64,000 nucleotides of DNA, from the NCBI RefSeq assembly GCF_002939475.1, contig NZ_PKFQ01000001.1, positions 5,825,001 to 5,889,000 of the forward strand. Direction: 5' to 3'. A program made the position numbers and the translations under genes. The notes below the pieces were generated by a model that saw nothing but the letters and a program-made list of their open reading frames with translations, ran no database searches and was not told the origin of the DNA. The stretch's first letter is position 1; every line of letters starts with the position of its first letter. Below are positions 1-8,305 of this stretch, in pieces. This stretch comes from Streptomyces cinnamoneus. GTDB taxonomy: Bacteria > Actinomycetota > Actinomycetes > Streptomycetales > Streptomycetaceae.

Positions 1-165
1 GGGCAACGCCAGGCCGCCTTCCCGGACCTTGCGCACCACCGGCAGAGTGACGCCCACCGCCTCGGTGCGCAGCAGGAGCTCACCCGGACCGGGCTCCGGG
101 ACCTCGGCCTCCTCGACCTTCAGGACCTCGGGGCCGCCGTTCTCGTAATACCGGACACGACGCAT
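1..165 (-). CDS. Quinone oxidoreductase/zinc-type alcohol dehydrogenase-like protein, N-terminal fragment
   Basis: The first 55 codons read MRRVRYYENGGPEVLKVEE and continue into a PEPGPGELLLRTEAVGV segment. This is the typical opening of the GroES-like domain of NADPH:quinone oxidoreductases in the MDR superfamily. These enzymes reduce quinones or enones with NADPH in the cytoplasm. The gene runs out of the window on its 3' side, so the cofactor-binding Rossmann domain is not visible. It is transcribed divergently from the MarR regulator at 325, with paired palindromes between them. I infer that the MarR protein represses this gene and itself. The subfamily cannot be settled from the fragment. 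Confidence 0.8.
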   Translation of the reverse strand, partial: MRRVRYYENGGPEVLKVEEAEVPEPGPGELLLRTEAVGVTLPVVRKVREGGLALP

Positions 166-230
166 GCGGGCACACCTCCACGGATCGGATTGCGGGCACA
201 GTCGAAGAGACCGCGCTTTCATTGGGGTCA

Positions 231-303
231 CCAACGTTGGCTATGCCTACGGTACACCCGTTCGTTGGGAAGTCCAACGGTTATTTCGTTGGGAACTCCA
301 ACG
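231..303. promoter_or_regulatory. Paired palindromic operators between the oxidoreductase and MarR genes
   Basis: Two near-identical 17-bp palindromes, CGTTGGGAAGTCCAACG (263-279) and CGTTGGGAACTCCAACG (287-303), lie 24 bp centre to centre just upstream of the MarR start. A third, shorter one, CCAACGTTGG, is at 231-240. All share the half-site CCAACG/CGTTGG. The geometry fits dimeric winged-helix repressor binding on one face of the helix. That MarR autoregulates here and represses the divergent oxidoreductase is inference from layout. Confidence 0.75.
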
Positions 304-324
304 GATTCTGGGTAGGCTTGCCCC

Positions 325-813
325 ATGCCTCCGTCACCCGCAACGCCCGCCACGCAGGACTCCGAGTCCGCCTCCGAGGACCGGCCCGCGCTCACCCGCA
401 TCCGCTCCCTCCCCAGTTGGCTGCTCAACCGCGCCTCGGCGCGCGGACGCCGTCTCGTGGCCGACGCGCTGGCGCAGGACGGCATGCGCATGCCGCACCA
501 CGCCGTGCTCTCCGCCGTCGCCGACCTCGGCCCGGTCGCCCAGGCCGAGCTCGGGCGCACCACCGGGTTCGACCCCAAGGACATGGTCGGCATCCTCAAC
601 GAGCTCCAGGCTCAAGAGCTGATCACCCGCGAGCCCGACCCCGCCGACCGCCGGAAGAACGCCATCACGCTCACGGAGGCCGGCCGACGCCGCCTCGCCC
701 ACCTGGCCGAGCTGGGCGACGAGGCCAACGAGGCCCTGCTCGCAGCGCTCACCCCCGTCGAACGCGAGCTGTTCCTCGCGCTCCTCACCCGCATCGTCGA
801 GGGCGAGCAGTAA
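325..813 (+). CDS. MarR family transcriptional regulator
   Basis: The 162-residue protein has the MarR fold: a central winged helix (roughly residues 55-115) with the recognition segment QAELGRTTGFDPKDMVGILN and the wing REPDPADRRKNAITLTEAGR, whose DxRxxxxxLT pattern is diagnostic. Flanking helices form the dimer interface. The ATG follows the operator palindromes after about 20 bp, so bound repressor would overlap its own promoter. MarR proteins typically release DNA on binding phenolic or oxidising compounds. The divergent quinone-oxidoreductase-like neighbour fits a redox or aromatic-compound response, but the ligand is unknown. Confidence 0.9.
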   Translation: MPPSPATPATQDSESASEDRPALTRIRSLPSWLLNRASARGRRLVADALAQDGMRMPHHAVLSAVADLGPVAQAELGRTTGFDPKDMVGILNELQAQELITREPDPADRRKNAITLTEAGRRRLAHLAELGDEANEALLAALTPVERELFLALLTRIVEGEQ

Positions 814-1274
814 GGGCGAGCAGCAACGAGCAGAGGCGAGCAGGCCGACAGGCAAGCAGGCCGACACGAGCAGGCCGACAGGCGAGCAGGCCGACAGGCG
901 AGCAGGCCGGCCAGGCGAGCAGGAACGACCAGGGCCGACAGGCGGCGACACCCAGAAGGGACGCCGACAGATAGCGAGCGACACCCGGTAGGGACACCGA
1001 CAGGCGGCGAGCGACACCCGGTAAGGACGACGCGTACGCCCCCGCTTCCTCCCCAACCTCCGCAAACCCCAGGTGACGACCCGCCGGATCTGGTGGGATG
1101 TCACCCGATGTGAGGAGGCAGGGGCGCGGGAACAGCCCCTGGGTGCCCCCTGCCCGTACTACAGAGCGGAGCAAGAAACCACCCGACGGGCACGGCGAGC
1201 ACGACAAGTGCACCGAGCACGGCGAGAATCGACAGGGCAAGGATCAAGAAGGACAAGGCGAGACGGGGTGCCGC
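814..1274. repeat. Gene-poor stretch with degenerate short tandem repeats
   Basis: This 461-bp interval holds no convincing gene. From about 826 to 925 it carries imperfect tandem copies of a unit near GAGCAGGCCGACAGGC. From 974 to about 1033 a second, longer unit starting GCGAGCGACACCCGGTA is repeated about 33 bp apart. The rest up to the GTG at 1275 has no recognisable motif. A reading frame stays open back to an ATG at 1098 but encodes only a charged, low-complexity stretch. Confidence 0.7.
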
Positions 1275-3710
1275 GTGAACCTGCAGCAGCTGCACTACAC
1301 CTCCACCGCCACGCTGGGACCGAACGGCTCCGGATTCCGCTTCACCGCCGCGAGTCCCGAACTGCCCATCACCCTGCTGGGCGAGGCGGAGCAGTTGATC
1401 GGGTACGAGCCGCCGAGCGACGCCCCCCGCCGCCCGACCGTCGAGGAACTCAGCTCGTTCCCCGTGGCGTTCAGTCACAACAGGCTGTCCGACGGCAGCC
1501 GCCTGCTGTGCCGCACCGTCCGCACCGGCCCCGGCCGCAGCGGACGCCACGGAAATTTCCACGCCCACGCCATCCGGCTGCCCGACAGCGGAGGCCTGCC
1601 CGGCGGCCTGCTGCCTATCGAGGCGTGGGAGTCGCCCTCCTGGGCCGACCGTACGCCCGACGGCGGCATCCCCGTCCCCCTGACGGCGCTCGTCCCGGCC
1701 CGCCGCATCGACAAGAAAGGGCTTCTGGACTTCGTCCAGGCCCGCGCGGACCGGCTGGAAGCCTTCCTCACGGACGTACGCACCCTGTTCCGCACCCCCG
1801 ACGCCCCCCAGCTCCTGGTCGTCGAGCAGAACAGCGCCCATACGGCGTACTGGGTCGCCGTCGCCAGTGCCGTCCTGCCGCGCGAACTCGCCGGCCGGCT
1901 GACGTTCACCACCTACACTCGCCGCCCCATGCTCGCCCGGCAGCAGATCGTCGGCGTCTTCCCCGACGCCGACTTCGACTACGCCGCAGCCGCCTCACAG
2001 CACCGCTACCGCGTCCACGACTGCACCGGCGGCCACTCCAGCCCCGCCCGGACGGAGCGGGACCTCTGGGCGGCCGTCGCCGCCCGGATCTGGCTGGCCG
2101 GACGGCCGGAGCTGTTCGCCGAGGCCACCCGGCGGACCGCCCTCGGCCGTACCGGGGCGGTCACCGCCGGCGCCGGCCGCGCCGCGGCGGCCCGCAGCGG
2201 CACGGGAGGAACCGTCTGCGTGCCCGAGGCGGAGGACGACGCCGACCGGCTCGCCGCCCTGGCCGCCCGCGAGGGCATCACCCTCGACTCGGCGGGCCGC
2301 ACGGCCGCGGCCCGCTGGACCCGCCGGCACGCGCCCGGCACCGACCCCGGCAACACCCTGCGCACCCGGCTCCTCACCACCGTCGCCGCCGGCGGCACCG
2401 ACCGCACCCCCGAGGAGTGGACGGTCCTGGCCTCGCTCACCGAGGAGTTCTCGGGACCGGCCCTCCGCATGGCCACCACCCCCCTCAAGGACGACCTGCG
2501 CGCGGAGCTGGACCGCGCGGCGGGGAACCCGGCCACCCCCCTCGTCCGCTTCCTCGCCCTGCTGCGCCTCGCCGAGGCGCTCTGGGTGGACCGCGACACC
2601 GTCCTGCCCGTCCTGGCCGCCCGCCTGACGGCCGCTCTGCTCGACGAGCGCTCACAGGACCGCAAGGTCGTACGGGCGGCCATGGACGCCCACCCCGAAC
2701 TGCGCGCCGCCGTCCTCGACTCGCTGGACCACACCGCCGCCACGAGCGCGCCCGAGCCCATCGTGCGGCTGCTCGGCGCCGAACTCCCCGGCGCCGACCT
2801 CACCGGCCGCCCCCACCTGACCATGGCCGCCGCCGTGGCCGCCGCCCCCCTGCCGGACGGCGACCACGACGCCGCCGCCCAGCTCCACACCCTGCTGAAG
2901 ACGGCCGGCCCCGAGCACCAGGAGACCGCGTCCGTCCTGCGCACCGCCTTCCGGCTCGTCTGGGGCGACGCCCCCCTGCGCCCGGCCGAGGCCGAGGCCC
3001 TGCTCACCGGCCTGCCGCCGGGCTGGCACCGCGCCCCCGACCTCGTCGACGCCTTCGTGGGAGCCGCCCTCGACAGCGGGCCCGACGACCCCGTGGCGCC
3101 ACGGCTCGCGAAGAGCCTGCTGAAGAGCCTCCTCGGCCGCAGCGGGGAGCTGGACGCCCGCCAGCGCGCCGCGCTCCTGCTGCTGGAACAGGCCGGCGAC
3201 CTCGCCTCCGGCGCCGCCCCACCCGGATACACCGCCCGCGTCATCGCCCTCCGTCGTCAGGCCCACCCCCTGGAGGCCGGTATCGCGGAGCGGCTCTGCG
3301 CCGCGCTCGCCCGGCGGCTGCTGTGCATGGACCCGCCCCCCGCCCCCGGCGAGCTGCCCGACCTCATCCACTCCGGTGACGAACTCCTCCTGGACGCCTA
3401 CGCCCTGGAGGCCCACAGCGACGGCGTGCGCGCGCTGCTGGGGCGGACGCCCACCTACGCCGCCGTCTGCTTCGTCGCCTGGCACACCGCCCCGGGCGTG
3501 AACGACCTGTGGGACGAGATCCGCACCGACCTGCTCGCCTCGGTGCTGCGGCCCGAAGTGCGCCGCATGTCCACCGAGGAGGTCGAGGAGATCCGCCACT
3601 GCCTGCGGCAGGTCGGCGGTCCGTGGGCGGAGACGTTCCACGAGTGGGACCGCTTCGGCGTCCTCGGCCGTCTCAGCGGCCGCTGGCGCGGCCGGCCGGG
3701 CAGGACGTAG
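1275..3710 (+). CDS. GAP1-type protein (GTPase-associated protein 1-related)
   Basis: The 811-residue protein opens with LQQLHYTSTATLGPNGSGF and then FRFTAASPELP, which I recognise as the N-terminal type-2 domain of GTPase-associated protein 1 (GAP1-N2). A middle region around residues 100-250 (GRHGNFHAHAIRLP, then VEQNSAHTAYWVAVASAVLP) and a long alpha-helical, Ala/Leu-rich C-terminal half follow. Family members are described next to GTPases in predicted NTP-dependent conflict or signalling systems of multicellular bacteria; their activity is unknown. No GTPase, vWA or effector partner lies beside it here, so it appears orphaned in this window. I chose the GTG because family similarity begins there; an in-frame ATG 177 bp upstream would add an unlikely extension. 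Family assignment is from memory. Confidence 0.7.
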   Translation: MNLQQLHYTSTATLGPNGSGFRFTAASPELPITLLGEAEQLIGYEPPSDAPRRPTVEELSSFPVAFSHNRLSDGSRLLCRTVRTGPGRSGRHGNFHAHAIRLPDSGGLPGGLLPIEAWESPSWADRTPDGGIPVPLTALVPARRIDKKGLLDFVQARADRLEAFLTDVRTLFRTPDAPQLLVVEQNSAHTAYWVAVASAVLPRELAGRLTFTTYTRRPMLARQQIVGVFPDADFDYAAAASQHRYRVHDCTGGHSSPARTERDLWAAVAARIWLAGRPELFAEATRRTALGRTGAVTAGAGRAAAARSGTGGTVCVPEAEDDADRLAALAAREGITLDSAGRTAAARWTRRHAPGTDPGNTLRTRLLTTVAAGGTDRTPEEWTVLASLTEEFSGPALRMATTPLKDDLRAELDRAAGNPATPLVRFLALLRLAEALWVDRDTVLPVLAARLTAALLDERSQDRKVVRAAMDAHPELRAAVLDSLDHTAATSAPEPIVRLLGAELPGADLTGRPHLTMAAAVAAAPLPDGDHDAAAQLHTLLKTAGPEHQETASVLRTAFRLVWGDAPLRPAEAEALLTGLPPGWHRAPDLVDAFVGAALDSGPDDPVAPRLAKSLLKSLLGRSGELDARQRAALLLLEQAGDLASGAAPPGYTARVIALRRQAHPLEAGIAERLCAALARRLLCMDPPPAPGELPDLIHSGDELLLDAYALEAHSDGVRALLGRTPTYAAVCFVAWHTAPGVNDLWDEIRTDLLASVLRPEVRRMSTEEVEEIRHCLRQVGGPWAETFHEWDRFGVLGRLSGRWRGRPGRT

Positions 3711-3726
3711 GAGTAACGCACCACCC

Positions 3727-4560
3727 TCACGGCAGCACGACGCGTTCCTCCCCCGCGTAGACGTTCATCGAGGAGCCGCGCAGAAAGCCGATCAGCGTCA
3801 TCCCCGTCTCCACCGCCAGGTCCACGGCCAGGGAGGACGGCGCCGACACGGCCGCGAGCACCGGGATCCCCGCCATGACCGCCTTCTGCGCCAGCTCGAA
3901 CGAGGCGCGCCCCGAGACGAGCAGCACCGCGCCGGCCAGCGGAAGCATCCCTTCCCGCAGGGCGCGGCCCACGAGCTTGTCGACGGCGTTGTGCCGGCCG
4001 ACGTCCTCCCGTACGTCCAGCAGCTCGCCCTCGGCGGAGAACAGGGCCGCGCCGTGCAGCCCGCCCGTGCGGTCGAAGACCCGCTGCGCCTCGCGCAGCC
4101 GGCCGGGGAGAGCGGCCAGCAGCCCCGTCTCCAGCCGCAGCGGTGACGGGCCGTCGGAGAGAGGCCAGCGGGCGGTCGTCCGTACGGCGTCCAGGCTCGC
4201 CTTGCCGCACAGGCCGCAGGAGGAGGTGGTGTAGACGTTGCGCTCAAGGCTGACGGCGGGCACGGGCACGCTGGGCGCGAGCCGTACGTCGACGACGTTG
4301 TAGGTGTTCGAGCCGTCGTCCGTGGCGCCGGCGCAGTAGACGATGTTCGCCAGCTCCTCCGCACCGCCCAGCACGCCCTCGCTGACCAGGAAGCCGGCGG
4401 CGAGGTCGAAGTCGTCGCCCGGGGTGCGCATGGTGATGGCGAGCGGCTTGCCGTTCAGCCGGATCTCCAGCGGCTCCTCGGCCACGAGGGTGTCCGGGCG
4501 GGCGCTCACGGCCCCGTCGCGGATGCGGATGACGCGGCGGCGTGCGGTGACCCGTCCCAT
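3727..4560 (-). CDS. fdhD: Formate dehydrogenase accessory sulfurtransferase FdhD
   Basis: At 277 residues this matches FdhD. The CxxC motif CGLCG lies at residues 115-119, and the GRHNAVDK signature follows in the C-terminal half. FdhD transfers sulfur from a cysteine desulfurase (IscS-type) to the bis-MGD molybdenum cofactor, a step needed for active formate dehydrogenase. No formate dehydrogenase is present in the window, so its client must be elsewhere. The gene ends 16 bp from the stop of the convergent GAP1 gene and diverges from the aldehyde dehydrogenase-family gene. Confidence 0.95.
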   Translation of the reverse strand: MGRVTARRRVIRIRDGAVSARPDTLVAEEPLEIRLNGKPLAITMRTPGDDFDLAAGFLVSEGVLGGAEELANIVYCAGATDDGSNTYNVVDVRLAPSVPVPAVSLERNVYTTSSCGLCGKASLDAVRTTARWPLSDGPSPLRLETGLLAALPGRLREAQRVFDRTGGLHGAALFSAEGELLDVREDVGRHNAVDKLVGRALREGMLPLAGAVLLVSGRASFELAQKAVMAGIPVLAAVSAPSSLAVDLAVETGMTLIGFLRGSSMNVYAGEERVVLP

Positions 4561-4712
4561 GCTGATCGTTCCCCGTGTGCGCTCGGCGGTTTCTCGGCGG
4601 ACCGGGCGCCCGTCGGGCGCCCCCGGCCGTGCGCGGCCGTGTCCAGGGGCACCGTCTCACGTGACGTGGGCCTCATCGGAGGCAGGGCCCCGCCCCGTAC
4701 CCCTCCCAGTGG

Positions 4713-4726
4713 CTACCGTTCGGTAG
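4713..4726. promoter_or_regulatory. 14-bp inverted repeat upstream of the aldehyde dehydrogenase gene
   Basis: CTACCGTTCGGTAG is a 6+2+6 perfect inverted repeat in the 213-bp fdhD/aldehyde dehydrogenase divergent region, about 50 bp before the latter's ATG. Its ACCGTTCGGT core resembles operators of TetR-family repressors in actinomycetes. The cognate regulator is not adjacent. Confidence 0.5.
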
Positions 4727-4773
4727 GAAGCGCCGATTCCCGCCCCGACCGTGCACCGAGAGCGGAGATCCAC

Positions 4774-6315
4774 ATGGCACCCACCCTCATCCTCCGGCCA
4801 GGCACCGAATGGGCCACGGCCTGGCAGCGCTGCCAGGCCCTCGCCCCCGAGGCCTTCCGCGACGACCGCGTCCTCAACCTCTGGAACGGCCTCTGGCAGG
4901 CCGACGGCCGGCCCCTGCCCGCCACCACCCCCGTCGACGGCACCCCGATCGCCGGCCCGCCCCGGCTCGACGCGGCCACCGCCCACCACGCCGTACGGGC
5001 CTCACTGGACCAGCACCGCGCCTGGCGCGACGTCCCCCTCGCCGAGCGCAAGGCCATGGTGGGCGCCACCCTGGACGCCCTCGCCGAGCACCGTGACCTG
5101 CTCGCCCTCCTCCTCGTGTGGGAGATCGGCAAGCCGTGGCGGCTGGCCCGGGCGGACGTGGACCGCGCGATCGAGGGCGTCCGCTGGTACGTCGCGGAGA
5201 TCGACCGCATGACGGCGGGGCGCGTTCCGCTGCCCGGACCGGTCAGCAACATCGCCAGCTGGAACTACCCGATGAGCGTGCTCGTCCACGCCATGCTCGT
5301 CCAGGCGCTGGCCGGCAACGCCGTCATCGCCAAGACCCCCACCGACGGCGGTCTGGCCTGCCTCACGCTCGCGTGCGCCCTGGCCGCGCGGGAGGGATTG
5401 CCGGTCACGCTCGTCAGCGGCGGCGGCGCCGACCTGTCCGAGGCGCTGGTGCGGGCCCCCGAGGTCGGCTGCGTCTCCTTCGTGGGCGGCCGGGACACCG
5501 GCGCCCGGGTCGCCACGGCCGTCGCCGACCTCGGCAAGCGCCACATCCTGGAACAGGAGGGCCTCAACACCTGGGGCGTCTGGAACTTCACCGACTGGGA
5601 CGCGCTCGCGCCGCAGATCCGCAAGACCTTCGACTACGCGAAGCAGCGCTGCACGGCCTACCCGCGCTTCGTGGTGCAGCGCTCGGCGTTCGCGGACTTC
5701 CTGGCGCACTACCTCCCGGCGGTCCGCTCGGTGACCTTCGGCCACCCGCTGGCCGTCGCCACCGCGGACGAGGACCTTCCGGCCCTGGACTTCGGTCCCC
5801 TGATCAACGCGGCCAAGGCCAAGGAGCTGAACGACCAGGTGGCCGAGGCCGTCGACCGGGGCGCGATACCCCTGCACCGCGGCGAGCTGTCGGCCGGCCG
5901 CTTCCTGCCGGGCCAGGACACCAGCGCCTACGTGCCCCCCGTCACGCTCCTCAGCCCGCCCTCGACCTCGCCCCTGCACCACGCGGAGCCGTTCGGGCCG
6001 GTCGACACGATCGTGCTGGTCGACACCGAGGCCGAGCTGCTCAGCGCGATGAACGCCAGCAACGGCGCCCTCGTCGCGACCCTCTCCTGCGACGACCGGG
6101 CGGCGTACGAGCGGCTGGCCCCGCAGATCCGCGCGTTCAAGGTGGGTCATGGAAAGCCCAGGTCGCGCGGCGACCGGGAGGAGCTCTTCGGAGGATTCGG
6201 CGCCTCGTGGCGCGGTGCCTTCGTCGGCGGGGAGCTGTTGGTGAGGGCGGTGACGCAGGGCCCGGCGGACGAGCGCGCGCCCGGCAACTTCCCGGACTAC
6301 CACCTGATGCCCTGA
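4774..6315 (+). CDS. Aldehyde dehydrogenase family protein
   Basis: The 513-residue protein has aldehyde dehydrogenase superfamily features: an ASWNYP segment carrying the catalytic-site Asn (about residue 164), the glycine-rich SFVGGRDTG segment, a general-base Glu in ILEQEGLN (about 260) and a candidate nucleophile Cys293 in YAKQRCTAYP. The motifs diverge from the canonical ELGGK and GQxC forms, suggesting an unusual substrate. The superfamily oxidises aldehydes to acids with NAD(P)+. I chose the ATG following CGGAGATCCAC because it has a ribosome-binding site (GGAG); in-frame starts further upstream lack support. It stands alone between divergent fdhD and the tRNA gene. The substrate is unknown. 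Confidence 0.85.
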   Translation: MAPTLILRPGTEWATAWQRCQALAPEAFRDDRVLNLWNGLWQADGRPLPATTPVDGTPIAGPPRLDAATAHHAVRASLDQHRAWRDVPLAERKAMVGATLDALAEHRDLLALLLVWEIGKPWRLARADVDRAIEGVRWYVAEIDRMTAGRVPLPGPVSNIASWNYPMSVLVHAMLVQALAGNAVIAKTPTDGGLACLTLACALAAREGLPVTLVSGGGADLSEALVRAPEVGCVSFVGGRDTGARVATAVADLGKRHILEQEGLNTWGVWNFTDWDALAPQIRKTFDYAKQRCTAYPRFVVQRSAFADFLAHYLPAVRSVTFGHPLAVATADEDLPALDFGPLINAAKAKELNDQVAEAVDRGAIPLHRGELSAGRFLPGQDTSAYVPPVTLLSPPSTSPLHHAEPFGPVDTIVLVDTEAELLSAMNASNGALVATLSCDDRAAYERLAPQIRAFKVGHGKPRSRGDREELFGGFGASWRGAFVGGELLVRAVTQGPADERAPGNFPDYHLMP

Positions 6316-6400
6316 GCCCGGCGCGACCGTGCGCCCGGGGCTCGCGGCCCCGGCCGCCACGCCCCGTGGCGCACGGTCCCGGCCCCCGAGGAAATCCCTG

Positions 6401-6430
6401 GTGAAAGGCACTCCGAAACCTTGGTAGAGT
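6401..6430 (+). promoter_or_regulatory. Candidate tRNA-Leu promoter
   Basis: GTGAAA (6401-6406) and TAGAGT (6425-6430) are separated by 18 bp, resembling -35 and -10 boxes of the principal sigma factor, about 47 bp upstream of the tRNA 5' end. They are seen by eye only. The preceding 85 bp after the dehydrogenase stop are GC-rich without a gene. Confidence 0.5.
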
Positions 6431-6476
6431 TATCCATGTCGCCGCGGGGAACACCCCCGCGAGAGGCAGACACCTA

Positions 6477-6564
6477 GTCCGGGTGGCGGAATGGCAGACG
6501 CGCTAGCTTGAGGTGCTAGTGCCCTTTATCGGGCGTGGGGGTTCAAGTCCCCCCTCGGACACCA
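6477..6564 (+). tRNA. tRNA-Leu (anticodon GAG)
   Basis: The acceptor stem GTCCGGG (6477-6483) pairs with CTCGGAC (6554-6560) through one G-U. An A discriminator and an encoded CCA follow. The anticodon stem CTAGC/GCTAG encloses the loop TTGAGGT with anticodon GAG at 6510-6512, reading CUC and CUU leucine codons. A long variable arm (TGCCC...GGGC) marks a class II tRNA, and the T arm has GGGGGTTCAAGTCCCCC. All parts are intact. Confidence 0.97.
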
Positions 6565-6569
6565 GAGAG

Positions 6570-6593
6570 AACCCCAGCTGAGCTGGGGTTTTT
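6570..6593 (+). terminator. Intrinsic terminator of tRNA-Leu
   Basis: A perfect 9-bp stem, AACCCCAGC/GCTGGGGTT, with a TGA loop runs into a T tract (TTTTT). It begins 6 nt after the tRNA CCA end. It separates tRNA transcription from the MFS gene. Confidence 0.9.
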
Positions 6594-6622
6594 CTGTGTA
6601 TGTACCCAGAGATCCACGAGGC

Positions 6623-8086
6623 ATGAACGTTTCCAGCACCACCCGCACCGCCAGTCCTGCCCGCTCCACCGACGACACCTCCGCCGCCCCGGGCCGTCCC
6701 GTCCGCGTCGGCGTCCTGGTGACCGCGCTCCTCGCCGCCTGCGTCGCCTTCCAGCTCAACGCGAGCATGCTCAGCCCGGCGCTGAAGAGCATCGAGGACA
6801 GCCTCGGCGCCGACTCCGCCGAGATCGGCCTCACGCAGACCGCCTTCTTCACCTCGGCGGCCCTCTTCTCCCTCTTCCTGCCGCGGCTCGGCGACATCGT
6901 CGGCCGCCGCAAGGTCCTGGTGGGCATGCTGGCCCTCATGGCGGTCGGCTGCGTCGTCGCCGCGCTGGCGCAGAGCGTGCCCGTGCTGTTCGTCGGCCGG
7001 GTCCTCCAGGGCGCCTCCGGCCCGACCGTCCCGCTGTGCCTGATCATGCTGCGGGTCGAGGTCACCGAGCCGAAGCGGTACGGCACCCTGCTGGGCGTGA
7101 TCACCGCCGTCAACGGCGGCGTCGCCGGCGTCGACTCCCTCGCGGGCGGCTTCCTGGCCGACAAGCACGGCTTCCAGGCCGTGTTCTGGGCGATGGCTGG
7201 CGTGGCCGCCGTCGCCATGGGCCTGGTCGCCTTCCTGACCCCCGAGACCAAGGTGGCCGCCGCGAGCCGCATGGACTGGCCGGGCGTCGGCCTCCTGGTC
7301 GTGTCCGTCGGGTCCCTGCTCATCGCCCTCAACGAGGCCGGCAAGCTGGCCGACGCCAGCTGGGGCTTCGTCGGCGCCCTGGTGGCCGTCTCCGCCGTCG
7401 CCTTCGCGCTGTTCTGGCGCACCGAGGACCGCAGCGGCCACCCCCTGGTCGCCACCCGGCACCTGAAGCAGCGCGCCACCTGGGCGACCCTGCTGACCAC
7501 CGTGCTCACCATGACCGGTGTGTTCGCCGTCATGAACGGACTGATCCCGGCGCTCGCCCAGGACGCCGACGCCGGCCTCGGCATGAGCGCCGAGCAGTCC
7601 GCCTGGTGGACGCTCACCCCCTACGCGCTGGCGGGACTGGCCATGGGACCGGTCGCCGGACGGCTGGCGGCCACCTTCGGCTACGGCCGCGTCCTGCGGC
7701 TGGGGCTCGTCGGCGCCGTGGCGTCCGTCACCCTGATGATCTTCACGGTCTCCGCCGACTCGCGTCTGATGCTGCTGGCGGCCTCGGTCCTCGTGGGCGT
7801 CACCTACGCGGGTGTGGCGAACATCGTCCTCAACGGGCTCGGCATCGTGCTGTCCCCCAAGGACAACCCGGGCTTCCTGCCCGGCCTCAACGCGGGCGCC
7901 TTCAACCTCGGCGCCGGCCTGAGCTTCGCGCTGCTCTACGCGGTCAAGACCGCGGCCCAGCCGTCCGACGCGGCCTCGCCGGACGGGTACGTGGCCGGCA
8001 TGATCGCGGGCGTCGCCATCCTGGCCGCCGCCATCGCGACGTCCTTCCTGATCCCCAAGCCCGTGGCGGCCGAGGCCCAGGAGTGA
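6623..8086 (+). CDS. MFS transporter, DHA2-like drug exporter type
   Basis: The 487-residue integral membrane protein shows the MFS motif A variant GDIVGRRKVL in the first cytoplasmic loop and GRVLQGASGPTVPL in TM4, with about 14 hydrophobic segments. This fits the drug:H+ antiporter-2 group that exports small molecules with protons. I chose the ATG giving MNVSSTTRT, preceded by CCACGAGGC; an ATG 27 bp upstream sits directly after the tRNA terminator without a ribosome-binding site. The gene is followed by a hairpin terminator. It could export the product of the nearby flavin enzyme or the indolocarbazole genes, but that is inference from distance only. Confidence 0.85.
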   Translation: MNVSSTTRTASPARSTDDTSAAPGRPVRVGVLVTALLAACVAFQLNASMLSPALKSIEDSLGADSAEIGLTQTAFFTSAALFSLFLPRLGDIVGRRKVLVGMLALMAVGCVVAALAQSVPVLFVGRVLQGASGPTVPLCLIMLRVEVTEPKRYGTLLGVITAVNGGVAGVDSLAGGFLADKHGFQAVFWAMAGVAAVAMGLVAFLTPETKVAAASRMDWPGVGLLVVSVGSLLIALNEAGKLADASWGFVGALVAVSAVAFALFWRTEDRSGHPLVATRHLKQRATWATLLTTVLTMTGVFAVMNGLIPALAQDADAGLGMSAEQSAWWTLTPYALAGLAMGPVAGRLAATFGYGRVLRLGLVGAVASVTLMIFTVSADSRLMLLAASVLVGVTYAGVANIVLNGLGIVLSPKDNPGFLPGLNAGAFNLGAGLSFALLYAVKTAAQPSDAASPDGYVAGMIAGVAILAAAIATSFLIPKPVAAEAQE

Positions 8087-8110
8087 CGCCGCCGGTGACG
8101 ACGGCGTGAG

Positions 8111-8136
8111 AAAGCCCCGGCCTCGGCCGGGGCTTT
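8111..8136 (+). terminator. Intrinsic terminator after the MFS gene
   Basis: AAAGCCCCGGCC and GGCCGGGGCTTT form a perfect 12-bp stem with only TC between, so the real loop opens a few pairs. It lies 25 bp after the MFS stop. The T run is short (TTT), as is common in Streptomyces. Confidence 0.8.
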
Positions 8137-8305
8137 CGTCGTTCCCCGTCGCTTCCGCCCCACGCTGACCGGAACCGTGCCCCCGATTTTCCCGGAAGTT
8201 CTGAGTTCCGCCCTCTCGTCCCACACGATGGAGGGAAGGGGCCTCGCCCGCCGGCGCCCCGGCGCCGGCACCGCCCGAGGCACCGCGACAGGGGGGGAGA
8301 CACCC

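Noticed and set aside
838..930. Short repeats as a CRISPR array
   Set aside because: Units are about 16 bp, imperfect and without spacers, and no cas gene is near.
1098..1274. N-terminal extension of the GAP1-type protein from an upstream ATG
   Set aside because: The extra 59 residues are charged and low-complexity and follow a repeat region. Family similarity begins at the GTG.
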